DNA of 64,000 nt from Apophysomyces variabilis (lineage: Eukaryota > Mucoromycota > Mucoromycetes > Mucorales > Mucoraceae), in NCBI GenBank assembly GCA_002749535.1, contig MZZL01000034.1, positions 135,913-199,912 of the forward strand, written 5' to 3'. This document shows positions 22,805-34,973 of the stretch, piece by piece; within the stretch, counting starts at the first letter, position 1; every line of letters begins with the position of its first letter. The notes under the pieces were generated by a model. It ran no database searches. It was not told where the DNA came from and was given only the letters and a program-made list of their open reading frames with translations. The position numbers and the translations under genes were made by a program.

Positions 22805-24339
22805 GCTCAGCGTTGGTGTGATGATGGAACGGAGAAACGGGACAGAGGAGCAAACTTTTTCGGGTAAGTTGGAAAAATTTAAATAGAAGTCCGAAAACTT
22901 CGAATGCCAAATTGTTTTGAGTGTGTCCCTGTGTGTCATAACTCTTTTGCTCTTTCATAGATCTTTGGCAGTACAAAGCACGGGTGTTTCCCATTCAACT
23001 ATGCAACAAAGTACACTCTAGCTTGATGATAGTCATAACATGAGTCCTTTTGTTGGTAATTCACTTAACGCAAGATATGAACGCTTGACGACATAATAAC
23101 AGCATACTGTGGTAGCGAGATAAAAGAAGTAAGAAAAGATGCATACAGTAAAATATCGTGAGACTGGAACGCGCCTTTATTCTCGATATCACTCTCTTAT
23201 TTATACTTTTTCTGCACTATCTCAGCTGTCGTGATGTAACTTATAATAATGCCAATCACTAGTCTTCTCTATACAGCTTCTACTTAGCTTTCGGGGAGGT
23301 ATTTGATATAGCATCTCCGATGCAGATGACCTTATTATAGTGTACCCATATTTAGGGCTGTTATCCTTTTGCATACAACAGATACCTAACGGATATTGAG
23401 CCTACTATTACTCCGTCCTCACAGAATTGCTCAAGTGGTACCGCCTTGTTATAAGTAGTACCATGTATAGTCCTACCTTCATTTGTTTTTGGAGCGGCGT
23501 CGACGCCGTGCTGTATTCCTTGGCATTTCGAGGTATAACCATAACTGCAGTTATTATGCAATAGGTATAGGAAAGTAACCCAAGTAAAAGTGCAGTGCCG
23601 TTTGGAAACAGGGATTGAGCGTGTCAATGGATTTATTAAACAGGTGCAGTTACAAAAAGTGTCCAGTTAGGTCCCTGTCCCAAGAAAATGCCTCCGCGTG
23701 TAGAAAAACAAGACAAGAAAATGATACTCCTTTGGGCAATGGTTTACTGTTTTAAAGCATAGCTGTTTGATAAGTTATGTCTATGGAGCCGCACATGAGC
23801 TTGCTGCGGGACAAGATATGGTGACACTAGCAATTTGAGGAGACACGAAAAAACCAGGTAGCTACCATGTTCAGGTAGTTACCATACTTGATTACTGTTT
23901 GAAGTCAAGTGTCCGTGAGTCCCCGCTACATGGTCTCCGATTCTGAGAACCCAAACAGGAAATTTGCGATATAAATAACTTGAAAAGTGATATAGTTAGG
24001 ATGTCAACTCGTCTTGTAAACAGATGTTTCCCTTCTCTCAAAGCAATATATTTTATCATAAATGATACTAATGCATGTATAGCGATTCTACGAAAGAGTA
24101 ACAACACCATAGCCCATTGCGAATTGGGACCTTCAAGTCCGACATCCAATCCATTAATAGTGAAGTGGGACAAAAGTCGGCAACAAAGCAGACATCAGCA
24201 CGGTTTGTTTGATTCTAACATATGAAGCTCAGCATGTTCCTTTGACCAAACTTAACACGGTTTCATCTCTTTCATCCGGCTAAAATAGAGTTATCATGGA
24301 GCCGAGTTAGCTTCAATTAGAGCACAATTTCTGCACAAT
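22805..24339. other. Intergenic, no supported gene
   Basis: Upstream flank of the glycosyltransferase-like gene and downstream flank of the Sec14-like gene. Short ORFs without motifs; nothing else seen. Confidence 0.5.
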
Positions 24340-25567
24340 TTATTTTCTCCAACTCTGCACAACGTCGCTAGTGTATGTTGTCTCAACTCGTTCGTTATCG
24401 ATGTCCTCTGGCAGTTTCGGGATATTACCCATGTTTGAAGAAGGAACACAACCACCAGATATATGTTTGCATTCGCAAGAACCACCCAAAAACTTTGGCA
24501 AATTTTCAGCAGAGATATACTCCAAGAGTACAGCCTGGTAATCTTGGCCAAGGATATGGAATTTTCTCAGTGTCTACATGTTTCAATCAGATATTATCAT
24601 ATTGGTACGTTGCACAATTACTTGTTCATTGATGAAGATTCGAGCAATATTCCAGACTGTCGTAAAAAGGTAGGGGGCATTGACAATAAACACATGCCGG
24701 AGAGTCTCTGGATAATAATTCTGCAAAAGCTCCATAACTTTGCTGAAGTGCTTTATCGCACCCTGATTCACCTCTGCAGAAAACGGTTAATACCCTATAC
24801 ACCTGACAGCATTATAACTGCACGTACGCCAGACGTTCAAGTTACTGCAGTCAAAAATCATTGTTTGACCATGTATATATCTTCCTGCTGTTTTGGAGCA
24901 TTCTGGATTTAGTACTCGAATAAGAAATTCTGCTAAACTAATCTCATAGTTCCGCAACTCATTGGCCGTTAAATTATTGCCTATATCTCTGATCCGATGA
25001 TATCCCTAGAAAGCAAAAAGTACATCTTGAACAAGAAGGAAGGAAACAAAGTCAGGGCTGTTTGAATATGCGTACCAAGCGATCTATAATCACCGGATAG
25101 CCTTCTTTATCCGTTTTGTGATAGGAATGTCCACCAAAATAACGCAGGGCTCGCATGCTACTTTCTGAAAGGTTTGGGTGCAGTTGCACGTTTCCGTCAT
25201 CGATCGAATTGAAGCCACGTATCGCACAGATTAAAGGCAGTCCATTCTCTCGAGTAGCCACAGGAACAAGATCAATATCGTTTTCCTCACGCCAAGCTAA
25301 TGTAGCTTTCAACTGTACTTTAGCGTTCTCCTAATGGCGGTTTTGCTAAGAATAACAACACTTAGATATATAAACGTTAAGAGTCTACCAAGTTTCCCTT
25401 GTTGGCAACTATAAAAGTAGAGAGGTACTATTAACGTGTTATGCATTGTATATGGGTCGTTATCCGTCTGTTACATCATCGGTTAATGCTGCTTCTTTTT
25501 CGTTCAGCAGTTGACGGAACAATACTAGTTCTGTGTGTAGCCTTCTTTCGTCGGAAGTACGCAACAT
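24340..25567 (-). CDS. Sec14-like CRAL-TRIO lipid-binding protein, 5' end unresolved
   Basis: Four exons join in phase: 25330-25076, 25005-24828, 24773-24622, 24573-24340 (272 codons). They carry CRAL-TRIO-N remnants (AKVQLKATLAWREENDIDLV), then LRYFGGHSYHKTDKEGYPVI, IDRLGYHRIRDIGNNLTANE, HGQTMIFDCSNLN, HFSKVMELLQNYYPETLRHV, FIVNAPYLFTTVWNIARIF, and the Sec14-type end TLRKFHILGQDY, LLEYISAENLPKFLGGSC. These proteins bind and exchange phosphatidylinositol and other lipids at membranes. An upstream ATG exon (25567 to about 25475: MLRTSDERRLHTELVLFRQL and more) fits as N-terminus, but the expected LLRFLRARKF motif between it and 25330 was not found and no phase-keeping intron was seen. Either a short exon was missed or this copy is damaged. 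Confidence 0.75.
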
Positions 25568-27628
25568 TGAAAACACAGATAGGTAAAAGCCAGATGAATT
25601 AGACAATAAAAGCCTTCCGACCATTTAACAACGTGCAGGAGATTGTCACAGTCAATAAAAAAAAGTCAGAGAATGTATCGAATTAAGCATGATTAAAAAT
25701 GGCTATATTATGCATAATGAACTTCTGGTGTTAATAACCGAACCTTCACAAATACTGAACATGTATTATAGTGCCATTGCAATAGTCTAAACATGGAGAA
25801 GATAGTAAATGCCTTGAACGTTAATAAGCCGAATACGTGGACCAAATGAGAACAGGAAAGGCGCTTTGTCGTCATCTTTTGTCAGATTAACCGAATTGTT
25901 GCCTTCAGAATTGACATCCTACTGTGATAGAAATATTAGCACCCTCTTCATTGGAATGACACTTTCATTTGCTCAAGGTAAATATTTTCTATTGTCAGCC
26001 CAAATAGGCTTAAATAGGTGCGGGAGGTTGTGCAAGTGCACCATGATCCTATCGCCGCTTTGTATAGTGTCACACATAGACTACATCGCTTTGTGGAGCC
26101 GGAACAATATCACACTGATTGTAGAATGAACTACATCCACGCCACAGCTCAGTATCGGTCTTTCATAGGATTGCCTGGGCTCTAAGTAGGGTCATTGGTT
26201 CTACAGACAACTAGCCTGACGTATTTTTATGGTGTACGTCGTGAATTGATTTCCAAGCTTATCCTTTTCTTATTTCTTATATAAAAGTTTTATAGGAATA
26301 ACTATCCTCACATTCGACGGCAGCCACTGCTCATGTGGTTTCAGAGAGATTGTAGGTTTATCCGTCATCTGCCTTGTTGTCTATTGCCTTGACGGTCAAC
26401 AATGGCCAGATGCGACTCATCGCTAGCTACAATAAGCAATTGAAATATATATTCCTTCTGTATTTGAGCAAAAAAATACACTTTTCCCGCTGTAGGCCAT
26501 TTAAGAAGTAAGTCTAATGTGCGTTAACTAAAAAGAAAAGAGACGCAAGTCCTTTTGAATTTCTGCAAAACATTAACTCATGAACCTTAATTTGTTCTCA
26601 AATGCAGCAGTAAGGGGTCATGTATACTTGCTTTGATGCTGCTTTGGATGATAATGCTTAAAGCGTTAACGCACTAGGTCTTCCAAGGCTTTTTAATGAT
26701 GCTTTTCAAATGGATTTGGTACGGGCCCGCTTGGATAGACTAATAACAGGTAAGGTGCTATAGCGCTATGTGTACGTAACGTTATTGAACATGAACCTTA
26801 ATTAGAGTGCTCGATTTTTGTATCCACCCTAAACGAGCTATTCGGTCCCAAAAATTCCGTTGATACTATAATTAAGCAAAACCAATGTATTTATAAAGGT
26901 GACTCTTCAATATTGATTCAACCTTTTTGTTTATCAAGCTCAGCCCAGGAATAATTGGTTCATAAGCACGACGGCTCTTAATTTGACACAAACGGATGCC
27001 GATGAAGACTGAAGGTATGATTTGCAATATAAAAGGGATAACGAGAGTTGCCTATATAACGGAACCTCATCCGATTTTGACGATGGTCTTATTTCTTTGG
27101 AATATGATACTCATGCATAAATAACGCCAGCTGCATGAAAAGGACGAAAAAACTGAGCTATAGTACATTCTACATCGTTCAAAGTGACTGGCAGCGATGA
27201 TCGTCCTGATACTCACCATGCGCCCTTTCTATCTCCTTCCAGTAGCTAATTGAAAAAGGCAGTGTTAAAATAAAGAACCCGTCATTTCACGCTAAAGTAC
27301 AAAGAAAACGGGAAATAATTGTGATTGCGTCCAATTCACATGCGGTCACAAGTACGTATACTTCTTATGACAGTAGGTAAAAAGAACAAGAAATACATAA
27401 CAGCAGGATCCATGGAAACTAAAGCAGGTGCGATGATATCAAAATCGCTGTATTGACGCCTCCTTTGCCGCTGATATTGAGGGGGAGGGAATGTTTATGA
27501 TTCTTACAGTCAAGATATGCAAAGCGCGGAAGTATAAATATGGGACCTCAATCCGCGGATACTAGCTTTCCTTTATTGCACTTTCTCGATTTTTTCTCCT
27601 TTCTTCATCTCTTCCTCATACGTTTATT
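25568..27628. other. Intergenic, no supported gene
   Basis: Long AT-rich stretch. A short acidic reading near 27035-27118 (DFDDGLISLEYDTHA then stop) looks like the tail of a decayed coding region, but nothing joins to it. Confidence 0.45.
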
Positions 27629-28356
27629 ATGACTACAAGGACGTTTACCTGTCCACAATGTCCAAAACGTAAGATATATACATTGGATTCTACATATGCA
27701 CGTTTACTCAAACCTGCTCTGTAGGATTCGTTACACGGTCTAACTTGTAAGAGCAACAACAGTAACTTTGCTATTTATTATTACAATGTACTCATAGTGC
27801 GTAGAAAGAGACATATGGAAAATCCGAACATTCACAATATCCCTTATGTACGAAGCCGTGATCAGAAACGTTGGAAAGGCCATGCGAAGAAAGTGATGAG
27901 CAGAGAAGAAATTGCACAGAGGCAAGGCAAACATATCCTGAATACATGAAAAGATTAACGGATTCTGGCAGGATGCGGAAATGGAGGGCAGAAAACAAGG
28001 ATAAAAATAAGAAAAACGATCTAAGATGTGGCGTTTACCGGCTGGCACGGCAGAAGTTTGGTGACGAAGATTCACCTCAAAAAAAGGCCTACATTCAATA
28101 CGAAATTGACCGCCGGCTGGGGGAAGGTAGTAAAACGGATCTAGTAGAATTACCCTTTTACAACGTGCCAGAGAGAAAACTCGTACTGCCGACACCAAAG
28201 TACTGTTGTTATTCATCTGTTCAAGACGCCGTTTCCTGTAAATCAATCCACTCCTCTACTTTTGGTGACGTGAAGTACGTGGAGCAGACAAAAGTTTTGG
28301 ATGAGTTTGTGGGGCTAGTATTAGACTTTGCTGCAGATAACTTATCCAGCAAATAA
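27629..28356 (+). CDS. C2H2 zinc finger plus DUF3020-type protein, 185 aa
   Basis: Model: exons 27629-27668, 27725-27746, 27805-27847 and 27904-28356, in phase. Exons 1-3 together build one C2H2 finger: TFTCPQCPKRFVTRSNLKRH ending in MENPNIH, with C8, C11, H24 and H31. Exon 4 encodes the basic block RMRKWRAENKDKNKKNDLRC, then GVYRLARQKFGDEDSPQKKA and YIQYEIDRRLGEG, which matches the DUF3020 motif of fungal regulatory proteins (R-x-RKWR..N..KN..NDLR). Presumably nuclear and DNA-binding. The three short 5' exons and the third intron (27848-27903, GTACGA...GAGCAG) are inferred from phase and motif continuity, so transcript evidence would be needed to settle them. The region after DUF3020 is unfamiliar. 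Confidence 0.6.
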
Positions 28357-29886
28357 TAATATGTAAATCAAAAAAAATTTCAGATAACGTGTACACCTAC
28401 AGCAGTAACCTTGCTTAGTAAAAAAAACAGAGACGTCTCTATTTATGTTTATGCACTCATAAGGACCGAAGAGAGACCAAATACAGTTAGATACCACCAA
28501 AACTATCCTTATGTCGACACAGGATAATCAGTACGCGAAGCCTTGGAGCGTTATACCTTCAGAAAGACGCCCACAGGTAGATTTTCCGAGGCAGTACATC
28601 GTGATACATTACTACAACGTAGATAATGCATTTCAATGACTCGTGTGAATTGTAAAAAAACAAGCAAAATAAAAGAGTAAGAAATGTCAGAGACGATGAT
28701 GGTATTTGATATATTTTAATGCTTTACAGTTCGTCATACGTTACATTAAATGTTCATGCAAATCAATGCTTCTGCTCTTTTGTTTCAAGTCTTGAAGCTG
28801 GCGGCAAAGTACAACAACAATAAACATCTTGCGTACATTGCATTCTAGGGAAATTCTAGCAAAGACAGTAACAATATAATAAACCGAGATTTTCGCCATA
28901 TTATTCATTCACTTTTCTTACTGCTTTGGAAATGTACTGCACAAAACCATACATTTACGTATGTGACACTGTAGTACCTTGCAATCTGGGTCTTGGAAGA
29001 TTCTGGTAAGGATTTTCTAATCCAGAAAAACGAGCGATGGCTATTGAAGCGTAATTTTAATGGCGAACAAACCGTTTTCTGTACTGAAGACTACCGGAGA
29101 TTGAAATAGCCAACTATCAGCAAGAGATGATAATGAATTGTATATATTTGCATTTGCATTTCACTTCTTTAAAAATGCGTCTGTGCCATGTAACCGGAAA
29201 TTATGAATGCCGGAGAAAAAAATAGATACGACAACAATTTAATTAGACATACGTCTATCTCGCTTTGAAATGTGTATTGCTTCTAATAGCAATGTATGCT
29301 ACACAGAGTAATGTGGTCTGACACAAACGCAGATTCAAACATTGTCCTTGTTGAGTACGAACCCAAATCTTTGGCTTCACTCGGGGACAATCTTTTGGAT
29401 CCACAGCCCGACCAGCGCCGACTACAGGAACTGGTACCGCACACCTTTCTCTTTTTTTTTTCCTTTTATTGTACTCATTGTTCCATAATCAACAGTGCAT
29501 AGCAAAGCGTTTCAGAGGTCCAGACCGGAATGGTTCTTTGAAATATCATTCATCGTTTAGCCATTGACTGAATAGGTATAACAGAAAGCCTTTTTAGTCT
29601 CGCAAAAAACAGGAGTTGGCATCAACAACATGACGTATCGTTGTTCGAATTCATCCGGACTAACCATATTTATACTAAACCTTGCTGGACAACATACACG
29701 AACTGCTTTTTTTTTGTTTCTCTCTCTTTTTCTTTTCCTACTATATAACAAACAGGCTTGCTCTCCCTCTCTCCGTGACGAATGCTCTTTCAGCAACATA
29801 CCTCCTCTTCTTTTCCTGCTGATAAGCATTATCTGCATCATAAGAACGGTTCGAATTCTATTGAGGAGCAAGCCATTCAGTCACGA
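28357..29886. other. Intergenic; promoter of the OGT gene at its right end
   Basis: No supported ORF. The last 200 bp contain long C/T tracts (about 29705-29790) typical of fungal promoters close to transcription starts. Confidence 0.5.
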
Positions 29887-32800
29887 ATGAATCCTGATTT
29901 GAATAGGCAACATTTTACTGTGAGTTATACAATTTGCAAAACAGGAGCACACCCGTATTGATCTCGTATGAACTTAAATAGGCCAACCAATACCTTAGTC
30001 AAGATGATCCTGCTGCTTTCGCTTATTTCCAACAGGAGCTCATGGCTCATAATTTACAGAATCCTTCTTCACAACCACAGCAGATCGTTTCAGTCGGCAA
30101 CGCGGTTTCTGCTCAGTATTGGCAATATCAACAACAGTCTAACCAACGGCAGTCTCAACAACAACAATATAGACCATCTATCATGGTGCCCCCTCAATCA
30201 CCCACTTTAGCAAGCTACTATTTTGAAAATGGTTGGGTTAACCATTATTATGACCCTAAACGACGGCAATATTTATCAAGCCGTGTCGATCCCGAGTTCC
30301 ACAAACAACAGTACCAGCTTCAGGCGCAACAGCATCAGGACAATGCACAAGTTATACCATCTCAAACCACACTTGACTACTCGCAACAACATTTTCAGTT
30401 AGCTTCTGGACAACAATTGCTGCAACCTCAAAATTATGCTGCATCTCATAACGTACTTCCACAACAACCGAATAACACTGGACAGCTTGTGGCAAACTTT
30501 AATCAACGAATTAACAACAAGCCGATAGGCTCACGGCATCATATACTTCAGCAACATCACGATATAAATCATCTATTGCAGCAAGGAGCTGGTTACTCAA
30601 GCATGCACAATGCGGTGCCAATGCAGCCATTGTCTGCTAACGCTGCAGTACCCGCTGCATCAAATCATTATCTTTCCGCTGCAGCCGCTGCAGCTGCCGC
30701 TGCTGCCGCATCCTCTGGTATTTCACAGCCGGCTGTGTTATCCCAACTGATGCATCCATTTGCGGGTGGCGAATGGACGGAAGAATGGCGCGAAAATTTA
30801 CTTCAGTATGCACATACTCTATATTCCACGGCACCACAGAATCCGGTCTTATTGACCCTTCTTCATTCTTTACACGAAGCTTTTCCATCACATTTACCGA
30901 CATTGCTCCTTCTTGCATGTGTTTATTACTCATACCAAGACTATCAATCATCACTACGTTATAACCATCTCATCCTGAAGTACGATCCAAGTTACGTGGA
31001 AGCAATGAGCAACATCGGCACTACACTAAGGAGTATGGGCAGAACGGCGGAAGCTGAACGATGGTGGTACCAGGCGGTGAAGCTCCGTCCTGGCTATTGG
31101 GATGCTGTTGAGAATTTGGTAGGCGTACTATGCTCGACGGTGACGGTACAGGATGCGTCAAAGACCGCTCCTGATGATGGAACCAACAAGATCCGAGCCA
31201 CAGACCAGCAGCAGACCTGCCCACGTTATAAAGAAGCGTTAGTTGTGTGCGAATTTGTTGAACAATACTTCTTCAACCAAAAGGAATACGAAATAGACGG
31301 GCCTATAAAGAGACCCAGACATTTGCCTGTGCATCAACTTCCTCGTCTGCAGAATTTGTTTTATGCTAAAGGTAACCTGAAGTACGCTCTCGGCGACGTG
31401 GTAGGAGCCCGCCGAGATTACGAGAAAGGGCTAGAACTAGCCTTTGGTGGTACCAGTCTTCTGGCTGTTGCCAACCATATTGCTCTCGCCTGCGGATCGA
31501 CGGCAGCAATGGAAGCAAAGCGGTTTAACAAGATTCTCGATGCAGCATCCTTACCTTTAGTATTGTTACAACCTGACAAAGCCATCCGACTACATCAGGT
31601 TGCGTTCGCGTCGACCGGTGGCGTCTTACCAGGATTGATCGGACACGGCAGTACACAGATGACAACTAACAACGACAGCTCGCAGCAGGCCAACCAGACG
31701 ACGTCTACTATATTACTTACACTCGCAAAGCTATTCCAAGATCTGATGAATCCTTCTTCCTCAGCTCTTGCGGCGGCAGCAGCAGTTGAAGGACGATCGA
31801 TGCCAACTCTGGGTTTACTTTTACCTCTTTACTATCTAAGCTTGGCACTTCATCCAAGTCCTTCAACAGCGAATAACTTGGGTATTATCCTGAGCAACAT
31901 TCCGGGTGCAGCAGCTATGGTTGCTGTTAAATTACCCAGCGGAGCGCCTCAGCAACAGCAACTGACGGGTACAATGTTGGCAATGCAGTATTATATGTAT
32001 GGTCTTCAACTAGATCCCCGTCATCCGCATTTGTATACCAATCTTGGCTCTTTGCTAAAGGATATGGGGCATCTAAACGAGGCTGTAGCTATGTACGAAA
32101 AGGCCGTGGAATGCAATCCTCGATTTGATGTTGCCTTGGCAAATCTTGGAAACGCCATCAAAGATATGGGCCGTGTACAGGATTCTGTACAATGGTATAG
32201 ACGGGCTGTGGAAGTCAATCCAAACTTTGTGGATGCTGTTTGTGGTTTAGTCAACTCATTAGGCGGTGTTTGCGATTGGCGCGGTCGTGGAGGCGTTGGT
32301 GATGATCCAACAGTTGATGAATACGGACATTTCTTCCCGAGTATTGGTGATAAGAATGCTAGAAGTGGATGGATCGGTCGAGTTGTCGAAATTGTGGAGA
32401 AGCAATTGGATGATGGCGCCGTTTGGGGCGCAGGTATTCTCAAAAGCAATGTGCCTCAGAGGAATCAGTCGTTGGGTGAGAGCTTAGTGGAACTTATTCT
32501 CAGTACGACTACTATGCCCTTACCAAACGAAACGGCGGTGACCGAGACATGGCGAAAACGACTTATTCACTTCACTGATAACGCGATAAAGAAGAAAAAT
32601 GAAGGAGGTTGGCTCATTCGCCTTATCGAACGCATTATGAGACGCTTGCAGCGGAAGTGGTACATAGACTTGTACGGTATTACGGTACAAGGCAGCACTC
32701 AGTTCCCACCGGTACAAGTATCTCCAGAGACAGCACGAAAATACCAAAGACCTCTTATTCCATCGACATTGTCTGCTCCTCCCGTTCCTACAGTATTACC

Positions 32801-34400
32801 CTTCCATACCTTCACCTATCCCCTCAACACACGTCAAGTCCGACTGATTTCACATCGAAACGCTTTAAGAATATCACACACGACATTAACATCCTCATGG
32901 GTAGCTCAACATGTTTATCCTCCTCCACCACCGCCCGTTGCCCGCTTGAAAATTGGTTACGTCTCTTCGGACTTCAATAATCACCCGCTTTCACATCTGA
33001 TGCAGTCTGTATTTGGGTTCCATGATCGTACACGATATGAAGTTTTTTGTTATGCAACAACTCCTAGCGACAACTCACCGTACCGTCAAAAGATTGAACG
33101 TGAAGCAGAACATTTTTTGGACGTGTCTAGCTGGTCGCATCAGCAAGTGATTGAAAAGATTGTGAATGACGGTATCCATGTGCTCGTCAACCTTAATGGC
33201 TATACGTAAGTCTTGCGTTTCGATTGTTTTGGTATGCTAGCTTAACTTATCCATACCAATAGGAAGGGTGCTCGAAATGAGATTTTTGCTGCAAGGCCTA
33301 GTCCAGTGCAATGTTCATTCATGGGATTTGCTGGCACGCTTGGTGGTGGATGGTGCGATTGGATTATTGCCGATCCGATTGTTTGTCCACCAGAGATGGT
33401 TAGCTGTGAAATTTGGCGACAAAGACAGCAAAAAGGGCTGGCGTTTGGCGGTGATTTCGAAGGCGATATCGATCCGGAAGAGGATACCAACGATTTCGAG
33501 TACACAGAGAAGTTCATCTACATGCCACATTCTTACTTCGTGAACGATCACAAACAAGGTTTTCGGGAGGATAATGAACCAGGAAAAGTCGGGAATCTAG
33601 TAGCAGAGACGGATCCTGAGAAGCTTTGGGCAATGGAAGAAGACAAACGATGGAAGATGCGACGTGAGGTTTTCCCGAATCTGCCAGACGATGTTGTTAT
33701 TTTCGCCAATTTCAATCAACTGTATAAACTGGAGCCATCCACGTTTCGTATGTGGTTACGAATCTTGGAGAGGGTACCAAACGCGATTTTATGGTTATTG
33801 AGATTTCCGCCTGCAGGAGAACAACATTTGCTTCGTTTTGCTACCGAATGGGCCGGGCCACAAGTGGCTCAAAGAGTTATCTTTACCGATGTTGCCCCCA
33901 AGCATGTACATATCCATCGTGGACGCGTTGCTGATCTATTTCTCGATACCCCAGAATGTAATGCGCATACGACGGCAGCGGATATTTTATGGTCAGGAAC
34001 ACCTATTGTGACCTATCCAAAGTACATACATAAGATGTGTTCGCGTGTTGGTGCTAGTATTGCATTAGCTACCGGCTATGGTGATGAAATGGTGGTCACT
34101 TCTGAACAACACTATGAAGAAAGAGCGGTTGAATTGGCAAGAGATCTTGTCTACGAATACCACACATCATTGAATGGCGAGGTTCAACGACGCGGGAAGG
34201 GTCCGTTGATCGATCTGCGAAAGCGTTTGTTCTGTTCTCGGGAGCAGAATAGATTATTTGATACACTTCGGTGGACTCGTAATCTCGAACGTGGTTATAC
34301 CGAAGCATGGCGAAGATGGGTGACGGGTGAAGAATTCGAAGACTATTCGCAAGATATCAACAAACCTGGTTGCATTTGGGTGACGGATCCCGACGACTAA
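29887..34400 (+). CDS. OGT: O-GlcNAc transferase (OGT, GT41), 1464 aa
   Basis: Exons 29887-29919, 29982-33205 and 33263-34400 join in phase; the 11-codon first exon (MNPDLNRQHFT) continues as ANQYLSQDDPAAFAYFQQEL. Residues about 30-240 are Q-rich, then a polyalanine run. TPRs follow (SYVEAMSNIGTTLRSMGRTA, PRHPHLYTNLGSLLKDMGHL, FDVALANLGNAIKDMGRVQD). The GT41 catalytic half starts near residue 997: KIGYVSSDFNNHPLSHLMQS (catalytic-region His), VLVNLNGYTKGARNEIFAAR, FANFNQLYKLEPSTFRMWL, WLLRFPPAGE, and TDVAPKHVHIHRGRVADLFL with DTPECNAHTTAADILWSGTP. These match human OGT blocks, including the UDP-binding VAPK lysine. It transfers GlcNAc from UDP-GlcNAc to Ser/Thr of nuclear and cytoplasmic proteins. 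It ends tail-to-tail with PIG-B. Confidence 0.95.
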
Positions 34401-34973
34401 AACAAAAAGTCGCATACGCGCTTTATCCTTTCGTTATTCATTTCACTCATCCAAAACCTGATCCACACAAACCGCACACACACACCCAGCGTATCATATA
34501 CTTGCAGATACATCAAGCAGTTTATCTTTCCTTTATGTTTTTGGCATGATGTGCTTCTTTTTCTCTTTCCTTTTCTTTTACCCTCTTTCGTCTTTAGTAG
34601 CGTATTTTTTTTATGTTCCTTTTTACCTCTGTTAGTTTCTCACGGCTCTTTTACTCTTTTTTTTAGACAGTTAGATAAGTGTCAGGCGCAGAGAAGAAAA
34701 AAAGAAAGAAACAAAAAGGGAAACGCGATTCCATTATCGATTTCGGGTCCACGCAACCTCCTAAAAGTTGAAAATTATTGAGAAGTTTCTTTCTAACCGA
34801 CAAAAATCATATCAACCAGTTTGTTTCAGTCTTGGATAGGCTCTTCTTTTCTTTTCTTTTTGTAGGGAATCCGGCCGCACAACCAAAATGAAATGGAAAA
34901 GTTAAGTGTCAAAACATGGTTGAAATAAAACAACATCGCAAGTGTGTATGTAGGACATGTAAGCCTTTAATTT
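34401..34973. other. Convergent 3' flanks of OGT and PIG-B
   Basis: T-rich then A-rich tracts (34540-34720) between two stop codons facing each other; no ORF supported. Likely holds both 3' UTRs. Confidence 0.55.

Noticed and set aside
30637..30954. Minus-strand ORF inside the OGT gene
   Set aside because: It is a shadow of the Q/A-rich OGT frame, with no motif.
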